A DNA stretch of 5,179 nt, taken from positions 1-5,179 of the forward strand of contig JAKEHA010000020.1 in assembly GCA_022615275.1 (NCBI GenBank), written 5' to 3'. Shown one piece after another: positions 1 through 5,179 of the stretch. This stretch comes from Candidatus Latescibacterota bacterium (GTDB lineage Bacteria; Krumholzibacteriota; Krumholzibacteriia; WVZY01; JAKEHA01). The position numbers and the translations under genes are program-made. The notes beneath the pieces are model-generated. The model was not told the origin of the DNA, did no database searches, and was given only the letters and a program-made list of their open reading frames with translations. The number at the start of each line of letters is the position of its first letter. The first letter of the stretch is position 1.

Positions 1-1955
1 AGGTCAACAAGCAGCGCATGCGCCGCATCAACCTGCGGCGTATTCTCATCTTGATTCTGCGCACGCTCGCAATCCTCGCGCTGGTGTTCGCGTTCGCGCG
101 TCCCACGCTGCGCACGGGGCTTCTCTTCGCGGGTTCGGTACCCAAGAACGTCGTCGTGTGCCTGGACGCGAGCTACAGCATGGGCGCCGCGATGGAGACC
201 GGGACCGCATTCGACGCGGCCAAGGCGATCGCAGGCGACATCGTGGACGAGGCGGGCGGGAGCGACGCGATCAACGTGATTGCGTTCTCCAAGACGGCGG
301 AGGCGTTGCTCGAGCAGGGGACGCGCAACAAGGGCGTGGTCAAGAGCGCCATCGACCGAGTTGCTCTTTCCAGCGAGACCACGTCCATTCGGGCCGCCAT
401 CGATCGTTCGCTCGAATTGATCGCCAAGAGCGACGTCGAAGGCGGCGAGGTCTTCGTCGTCTCCGACTTTCGCGCCAGCGAAGACTCCGCGCTGGTCGAC
501 GAGGCGAATGTACCCGCCAACGTGCGCGTCTATTTCATTCCGGTGTACGACGAGGACGTGGACAACGTGAGCATCGACCGCGTGGGCGTGCCGCGCAAGC
601 TCCTGCGCCCGGGCGAGGTGGTCAAGGTGACCGTCACTGCCACCAATTACGCGCGTCAATCCCACGCCAGCGTCCCGCTCGAGATCGTCGTGGACGGCGA
701 TCGCAAGGCCGAGCAGATGGTCGAGCTGGCGCCGAGCGCGTCGCAGACGGTGACGTTCCCGCTCTCCTTGGCCGAGCCGGGGCGCTACCACGGGCGCGTG
801 GCCAAGAACCGCGACCGCTTGCCCATCGACGACGACCGTTTCTTCCAGATCGAAGTCTCCAACACGATTCCCGTCACCGTGATCACGGGGCGCCGCCGCG
901 CCGCCAGCGCGGATGCGCCTGTGCCGTCGGTGTTCTACGTCGAGAAGGCGCTGAATCCCAGAGGGACGTCGGAAGGGGAGTTCGCGGTGCGTGTGATCGA
1001 CGAGCGCGACGTCACCGCGTCCGCGCTGCCGGGAAACGGCGTGGTGGTATGGGTCGACCCGCTGGGCATCGAACCCAAGCGCATGGTCTTGTTGGAGCGG
1101 CACGTACGCCGCGGCGGCGGACTGCTGGTGTTTCTCGGCAACGCCGCGCCCGCGATCCTGAACGACGCGGCGTTTCGCGCGCTGGCCGGCATTCGCGGCG
1201 GGGCGGAGAAGGGTGCCGAGTCGCGCGCCGCGTTCACGTCCTTCGAGAAAGGACACGCCGTCTTCAGCCTGTTCACCAAAGACGAGCTGGAGTTGCTCTC
1301 CCGCGCGCGTGTGCGCGCGTACACGTCGGCGCGCGGTGTCGCCCCCGACTCCGCGCTCGCGTACGTCGGCGGCGGCGACCCCGCGGTGTGGGAGTGCGTG
1401 CGCGGCCGCGGTCGCGTGCTCGTGTTCGCCGCCGCACCCGACCTCGCGACCGGCGACATCCCGCTTTCGCCCATGTTCCTGCCGCTCGTGCACACGTCGG
1501 TGTCGTACCTCGCCTCCTCGGGGGAGGCGCCCGGCGCCGACGAACACCCGGTCGGATCGCCGATCGCCTTCACCGTGTCGCAGACCGGCCTCGACGAATC
1601 GCAGCTCGCCATTCGCGACCCCGCGGGCGAATCGCTGCAGCCCGCCGTCGGCGAGCGCAGCGCCGGCGAAGTACAGGTCGGCTTCGACCGGCCCGCCCGC
1701 CCCGGCTTCTATCGACTGTATCGCGACACCACGCGCGTGGCCGAGGTCGCGGTCAACGTCGACACGCGCGAGTCCAACCTCGCCGTCTCCAGCCTCGCCG
1801 AAAAGCGGCCCAAGTCGGTCAGCGTCGTGCACGCGGGCGAATCGTTCCGCACCGAGCTGCGCGAAGCAAAGGAAGGCCGCGAGGTCTTCGCCGCGTTTCT
1901 CCTGTTCGCGGTGGCGGCACTGGTCGCGGAATCGGTGCTGGGGAGGAGGGCGTAG
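1..1955 (+). CDS. BatA/VWA domain membrane protein with amidotransferase-like domain (5' end outside window)
   Basis: Probable envelope protein of the Bat/MoxR-associated type; its exact role is unknown. The frame is open to the left edge: codons from base 3 read VNKQR before the ATG at 18, and KQRMRRINLRR is typical of the interior of a BatA N-terminal domain. The ATG at 18 is therefore probably internal, and a first membrane helix should lie upstream. Numbering from that Met: membrane helix about 8-28; VWA domain about 43-180 with a full metal-binding (MIDAS) set, D50-x-S52-x-S54, T122 (or T121) and D150; a beta-rich Ig/CARDB-like domain about 185-280; a GATase1-like alpha/beta domain about 285-500 with the GGGLLVFLGN turn at 366-375; a beta-rich segment ending in AVNVDTRESNL (578-588); and a C-terminal helix about 622-640. 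The bulk should face the periplasm between two helices. Relatives usually sit beside a MoxR AAA+ ATPase and a DUF58 protein, not visible here. Family assignment is firm; function is not. Confidence 0.9.
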   Translation, partial: VNKQRMRRINLRRILILILRTLAILALVFAFARPTLRTGLLFAGSVPKNVVVCLDASYSMGAAMETGTAFDAAKAIAGDIVDEAGGSDAINVIAFSKTAEALLEQGTRNKGVVKSAIDRVALSSETTSIRAAIDRSLELIAKSDVEGGEVFVVSDFRASEDSALVDEANVPANVRVYFIPVYDEDVDNVSIDRVGVPRKLLRPGEVVKVTVTATNYARQSHASVPLEIVVDGDRKAEQMVELAPSASQTVTFPLSLAEPGRYHGRVAKNRDRLPIDDDRFFQIEVSNTIPVTVITGRRRAASADAPVPSVFYVEKALNPRGTSEGEFAVRVIDERDVTASALPGNGVVVWVDPLGIEPKRMVLLERHVRRGGGLLVFLGNAAPAILNDAAFRALAGIRGGAEKGAESRAAFTSFEKGHAVFSLFTKDELELLSRARVRAYTSARGVAPDSALAYVGGGDPAVWECVRGRGRVLVFAAAPDLATGDIPLSPMFLPLVHTSVSYLASSGEAPGADEHPVGSPIAFTVSQTGLDESQLAIRDPAGESLQPAVGERSAGEVQVGFDRPARPGFYRLYRDTTRVAEVAVNVDTRESNLAVSSLAEKRPKSVSVVHAGESFRTELREAKEGREVFAAFLLFAVAALVAESVLGRRA

Positions 1956-1998
1956 CACACGCCGCCGCGTTGCCGCCCCTGAGATCGATCGTACGGGG

Positions 1999-2004
1999 TA
2001 TACT
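1999..2004 (+). promoter_or_regulatory. Candidate -10 element of a near-leaderless promoter for the SGNH hydrolase gene
   Basis: TATACT matches the bacterial -10 consensus TATAAT at five of six positions and stands out in GC-rich surroundings. It ends six bases before the ATG at 2011, so transcription would start at or within a few bases of the start codon, as in leaderless genes. No good -35 hexamer lies 16-18 bases upstream; TTGCCG at 1970-1975 is too far (23-base spacer). The only purine-rich stretch that could serve as a ribosome binding site is GGGG at 1995-1998, 12 bases from the ATG, which is a poor spacing. This is a pattern-based call without experimental support. Confidence 0.4.
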
Positions 2005-2010
2005 GCTCGC

Positions 2011-3162
2011 ATGGCGCGATCTCTCGGGAACGCGGGCAAGGTCGCCCTGCTGGTGGTTGCGACCATTCTGGTCTGCATCGCCGCGGTCGAACTCGTGGTG
2101 CGCGTCCGTTACGGCGACAAATTCGGGCCCCGCCCGGGTTTCTACACCGCCGATAACATCTTGGGTTGGAAGCCGGCGCCCGACCTCGACCATGTGTTCT
2201 ACGGACCCGACTTCCAGATCGCGATCCGCACCGACGCCGACGGTTACCGGCTGGGCACCGCCGGCGAAGTCGACTATTCGAAGGAGTTGGTCGTCCTGTG
2301 CGGCGATTCGTATGCCTTCGGGTGGGGTGTGGCGACCGATCAGTCGTTCGCGTCGTACCTGGACACAATGCTGACGGCGCGTTCGAGCGGGGCGCTGCGA
2401 GTCGTGAATCTCGGCGTGGGGGGGTACGGCACCTTCCAGAATTGCGATCGCCTAGCGGGCTTCTTTCGCAAGCACCCCGCCGCCAAGCCGCGCCTGATAC
2501 TCGTCCAACACTCGGTCAACGACGTCACGGACAATTATCGAAACATCGGCTACCACCTGGGCACCTGGCCCACCGAGACGATACAAAAAGAGCGAAGCCG
2601 ATTTCACGTGGTGAATCTGATTCGCTATGCGATCGAGGCGAGGAAGAAATCGCAAACACAAGTGGCCGCCGTCGGGAAGGAGCCCTTCGCCCAGGACTTG
2701 CTCTGGGCTTTTCGGCGCACGCAAGCCGTCGCGGGCATCCCGGAGGAGCTCTCGTTCGAGGGGCGCGTGGTGGTGTTCGATGCGGCCACGGTGAAGAAAG
2801 ACGTCAGCCCGGACAGCCTCGCGCGGCGGAAAGCGTTCACCAAGGTGCAACACGATCTCATGCTCGAGGCGCTCCATTGCATTCACGACGTGGCGGCGAC
2901 GCGCGGCGTGGTCGTGGTCCACACCTTCATCGCCACGACGCCGGAATGGTACGTCGAGCAGGTTTCCGACCTTGCGCGTCAGTCCGCCGCGTTCGCGGGC
3001 TGTCGCGCGATCGTCACGGAAGCGATCCCGAATCCCGGTGATTTCACCGGGCCCATTGACAACCCGCACAGCGGTCGTCACTTTAACGGTGACTTCAACC
3101 GGTTCTGGGCGACCGCCGTCGTGAAGCGCTTGGACGCGATGAATCTCCTCGCCCGGCAGTGA
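2011..3162 (+). CDS. Membrane-anchored SGNH/GDSL-type hydrolase
   Basis: A 383-residue protein of the SGNH hydrolase superfamily, probably a surface esterase or acyl/acetyl hydrolase; the substrate cannot be read from the sequence. An N-terminal helix at about 9-30 looks like an uncleaved signal anchor. C22 lies in it without a lipobox, so it is not a lipoprotein. Residues 50-81 (LGWKPAPDLD...RTDADGYRLG) form the lead-in common to long anchored SGNH proteins. Block I is GDSYAFGWG with nucleophile S100; block II is NLGVGGYGT (133-141); block III is HSVND with N170; block V is either DNPH (D350, H353) or RHFN (H357). Residues about 185-285 are a poorly conserved, partly charged insertion before the strand VVVVHTF (300-306). 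The frame is open far upstream, but the ATG at 2011 is chosen because it follows the previous stop by 55 bases, directly precedes the membrane helix and lies just after a -10-like element. The stop is 28 bases before mfd. Relatives often occur near polysaccharide genes, but none is seen here. Confidence 0.87.
   Translation: MARSLGNAGKVALLVVATILVCIAAVELVVRVRYGDKFGPRPGFYTADNILGWKPAPDLDHVFYGPDFQIAIRTDADGYRLGTAGEVDYSKELVVLCGDSYAFGWGVATDQSFASYLDTMLTARSSGALRVVNLGVGGYGTFQNCDRLAGFFRKHPAAKPRLILVQHSVNDVTDNYRNIGYHLGTWPTETIQKERSRFHVVNLIRYAIEARKKSQTQVAAVGKEPFAQDLLWAFRRTQAVAGIPEELSFEGRVVVFDAATVKKDVSPDSLARRKAFTKVQHDLMLEALHCIHDVAATRGVVVVHTFIATTPEWYVEQVSDLARQSAAFAGCRAIVTEAIPNPGDFTGPIDNPHSGRHFNGDFNRFWATAVVKRLDAMNLLARQ
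3034..3051. repeat. Perfect inverted repeat inside the hydrolase gene
   Basis: CCCGGTGA, TT, TCACCGGG: eight-base perfectly complementary arms separated by two bases. In RNA a seven-pair stem with a four-base loop is more realistic. It lies about 110 bases before the hydrolase stop codon and encodes part of NPGDFTGP. No T-run follows, so it does not look like an intrinsic terminator. It may simply reflect codon choice in GC-rich DNA. Confidence 0.5.
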
Positions 3163-3190
3163 CCCTTCCACACCCGAGTACGAACCGATT

Positions 3191-5179
3191 TTGATCGACA
3201 ACGTCCGACGCATCCCCGAAACCAGCTCGCTCCGGGCCGCTCTCGACGAGGGCGCGCGGCGCCGCGTCCATGTCTCGGGATTGAAGGGCTCGTCGCCCGT
3301 TCTTCTCGCCGAGGCCATTCGACAGTCGCTGGGGCGAAGCATTCTGTTGATATACCCCGACGACGAAGCCGCGCAGGACGCGGCCTCGGACTTCCGTACG
3401 CTCTCCAACGGCAGCGTGGTCCACTTTCCGGAGCGCGCGGTGGCGCCGCACCGCTTCGAGTTGAGAGAAAATCTCGCGGCCGGCGGGGATCGCAACGAAA
3501 GCCTGTTGAAGATCCTCAACGGCGCCGCCGACGTGGTCGTCACGAGTGTGCTGGGGTTCATCGAGAAGACCATCCCGCGCGCGCAGCTCGCCTCGCACCA
3601 GCGCGTGGTGCAAACCGGCGACACGCTGGACTTGGATGCGCTTCGCGAGCACCTGGCCGACATGGGCTATGACGGCGTCACCGTGATCGAGGAAGCCGGG
3701 CAGTTCGCGGTGCGCGGCGCCATCGTCGACGTGTTCGATCCGGCCTGGGACTACCCGGCGCGGGTGGAGCTCGACGGCGACGAGGTCGCGTCGATTCGGT
3801 CGTTCGACCTCGAGACACAGCGGTCGGTCGAAGCACTGCAATCGTGCACGATTCTACCTGCCGGCAGTGTTCCGCTAGACCTTCATGCGGTCCAGCACCT
3901 TCGTTCCTACTTGGGTGACCGCGGCTTCGCCGCGGATCTCATCGACCGCATCGCGGACGAAGCCGAGCACTCGCGCTCGTCGTACGTGTGGCGGCGCTAC
4001 GCGCCCGCGCTGGGCATGACGGGTTCACTGCTGGAGTTCTTCGACGAGCCGCCCATCGTGTGGTTCGTCGACGGCGAAGGCACCAACCGCGCGCTCGCCA
4101 ACCTGGCGCGCGACTTCGCGCGCAACGCGCAACGCGCCGAGGACGAGTTCCCGCCGCTGGCACTCGCGGACTACGTGCACCCGATCGACCACGTGCGCGC
4201 GCACGCGGCGCCGGTCGTGATCCATTGGGCATTGATCGCGAGCGCGTCCCTGCCAGACACCGCGCCGAAAACTGATGCGCTCGCGTCCCCGCACGACGAC
4301 GAAGCCTCCGTGGGATTTCAAACCACCTCGCACCCAAGCGTGATTGGCAAACTCGACCCGCTCTTGAAACAGATCAAGGGCCTCGGTGCCAAAGGCGTCG
4401 ATGTGTCGATCTACTCGGAGACACCCACCCAGCGCGACCGTCTGGCCGACATGCTGGGCGAAGACGAACTGTTGGTGCATCTCCCGGTGGGATGGATCGC
4501 GAGCGGCTTCATCTGGGAGCAGGCCGGTCTCGCGATCCTCACCGACCACCAGATTTTCAATCGCATGCTCGCGCGCCCGCGCAAGAAACGCGCGAAGCGA
4601 CGCACCACGACGGTGCGGACCGACAGCCTGCAGGGCGGCGACTACGTGGTCCACGTCGACTATGGCATCGGGCGTTTCGTCGGCCTGGAGAAAATCGACG
4701 CCGACGACGGCGCCACCGAGTGTCTGACCGTGCGCTTCGACGGCGGCGACCGCATCTTCGTCCCGCTCGATCAGATTCATCTGGTCGAGAAGTACATCGG
4801 CCGCGAAGGCGTGACCCCAAAGCTCGACAAGCTAGGGGGCTCGCGCTGGCAAAATACCAAGGAGCGCGCGAAGAAGGCGATCGAAGACGTCGCGCGCGAT
4901 CTCTTGCGCGTGTACGCCGAGCGCGAGATCGCGACGGCACCGGCGTTTCCGCCCGACACGCAGTGGCAGCGCGAGTTGGAAGCGTCCTTCCCCTACGAAG
5001 AGACGCCGCACCAAATCAGTGTGACGCGCGAGATCAAGGACGACCTGGAGACGCGGCACCCGATGGAGCGCCTGGTGTGCGGCGACGTCGGCTTCGGCAA
5101 GACCGAGGTTGCGGTACGGGCGGCCTTCGCGGTGGCGCTGAACAGCCGCCAGACCCTCGTCCTCTGCCCGACCACGATC
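3191..5179 (+). CDS. mfd: Transcription-repair coupling factor Mfd (3' end outside window)
   Basis: Mfd binds RNA polymerase stalled at DNA damage, pushes it off with its translocase motor and recruits UvrA for nucleotide excision repair in the cytoplasm. The first 663 codons are present, of about 1,100-1,200 usual. In order: the UvrB-like N-terminal module (about 1-340), which lacks a Walker A motif as in other Mfd proteins, with its hallmark G-Q-F-x-x-R-G-A-I-x-D at 170-180 and SIRSFDLETQRS at 201-212; domain 3 (about 375-455); a basic linker RKKRAKRR (464-471); the CarD/RID domain that binds the polymerase beta subunit (about 478-540, with GDYVVHVDYGIGR); the start of the translocase with KLGGSRW (547-553), the Q-motif region FPYEETPHQ (600-608), Walker A GDVGFGKT (631-638, K637), and motif Ia beginning at LCPTT. 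Walker A sits almost where it does in E. coli Mfd (K634), so spacing is normal. The start is TTG: an in-frame TGA at 3140-3142 and no ATG or GTG between it and the conserved N-terminus leave no better choice. No strong ribosome binding site precedes it. It lies 28 bases after the hydrolase stop, probably in the same transcript. Confidence 0.97.
   Translation, partial: MIDNVRRIPETSSLRAALDEGARRRVHVSGLKGSSPVLLAEAIRQSLGRSILLIYPDDEAAQDAASDFRTLSNGSVVHFPERAVAPHRFELRENLAAGGDRNESLLKILNGAADVVVTSVLGFIEKTIPRAQLASHQRVVQTGDTLDLDALREHLADMGYDGVTVIEEAGQFAVRGAIVDVFDPAWDYPARVELDGDEVASIRSFDLETQRSVEALQSCTILPAGSVPLDLHAVQHLRSYLGDRGFAADLIDRIADEAEHSRSSYVWRRYAPALGMTGSLLEFFDEPPIVWFVDGEGTNRALANLARDFARNAQRAEDEFPPLALADYVHPIDHVRAHAAPVVIHWALIASASLPDTAPKTDALASPHDDEASVGFQTTSHPSVIGKLDPLLKQIKGLGAKGVDVSIYSETPTQRDRLADMLGEDELLVHLPVGWIASGFIWEQAGLAILTDHQIFNRMLARPRKKRAKRRTTTVRTDSLQGGDYVVHVDYGIGRFVGLEKIDADDGATECLTVRFDGGDRIFVPLDQIHLVEKYIGREGVTPKLDKLGGSRWQNTKERAKKAIEDVARDLLRVYAEREIATAPAFPPDTQWQRELEASFPYEETPHQISVTREIKDDLETRHPMERLVCGDVGFGKTEVAVRAAFAVALNSRQTLVLCPTTI

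Noticed and set aside
18..20. ATG at 18 as the true start of the VWA gene
   Set aside because: The frame stays open to the window edge and the preceding codons (VNKQR) continue the BatA-type motif, so the real start is upstream.
1301..1324. Alternating CG/TG tract that could form a hairpin or Z-DNA
   Set aside because: It lies in coding sequence and encodes a run of Arg, Ala and Val; such tracts are common in GC-rich genes and nothing else supports a function.
1956..2010. Intrinsic terminator after the VWA gene
   Set aside because: The gap has only a short GATCGATC palindrome (1983-1990), with no stable stem and no T-run.
158..2374. A very long open frame on the + strand overlapping the VWA and hydrolase genes
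   Set aside because: Its translation is an arginine-rich, low-complexity product typical of a shifted frame in GC-rich DNA, and it overlaps two genes with clear domain motifs.
2452..3663. A long open frame on the - strand (403 codons) across the hydrolase/mfd junction
   Set aside because: It shows no recognisable domain and lies antisense to two well-supported genes; long antisense frames are expected at this GC content.
4580..4603. Basic cluster RKKRAKRR in Mfd as an unusual DNA- or RNA-binding insertion
   Set aside because: A basic linker before the RID domain is normal in Mfd; E. coli has an arginine-rich stretch at the same place.
4025..4780. A long open frame on the - strand (251 codons) inside mfd
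   Set aside because: It runs antisense to domain 3 and the RID domain of mfd. Its protein-like look (many His, Val, Asp) mirrors the codon bias of the opposite strand.

Overview
The window is a stretch of GC-rich bacterial chromosome carrying three protein genes on the + strand, packed tightly. It holds the 3' part of a membrane-anchored BatA/von Willebrand A (VWA) domain protein (1-1955), a complete membrane-anchored SGNH/GDSL-type hydrolase (2011-3162), and the 5' part of mfd, the transcription-repair coupling factor (3191-5179). The first and last genes are cut by the window edges. I see no RNA gene, insertion sequence, CRISPR array, origin or phage remnant.

Organism: the strong G/C bias at third codon positions and the family of the first gene point to a high-GC Gram-negative-type bacterium. 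BatA-type N-terminus plus VWA plus glutamine-amidotransferase-like fold proteins are common in the FCB/PVC groups and in poorly cultured phyla near them, and membrane-anchored SGNH hydrolases are common in the same lineages. This placement is an inference. The Mfd fragment is the best marker for testing it.

Layout: the VWA gene ends at 1955. A 55-base gap (1956-2010) follows, with a good -10-like hexamer at 1999-2004, six bases before the ATG of the hydrolase. The hydrolase may therefore have its own promoter and a very short or absent 5' leader. The hydrolase stop and the mfd TTG start are separated by only 28 bases (3163-3190). No terminator is visible there, so mfd is probably cotranscribed with the hydrolase. 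No intergenic stretch exceeds 300 bases.

Functionally the three genes do not form an obvious pathway. The VWA protein looks like part of a MoxR/Bat-type envelope cluster whose other members would lie upstream. The hydrolase probably acts on acyl or acetyl groups at the cell surface. Mfd is a housekeeping DNA repair motor. The window shows no convincing new system. The points worth a second look are the possible leaderless promoter, the TTG start of mfd without a clear ribosome binding site, the unsettled catalytic histidine of the hydrolase, a local GC dip inside the hydrolase gene, and a perfect 8-bp stem inside the same gene.
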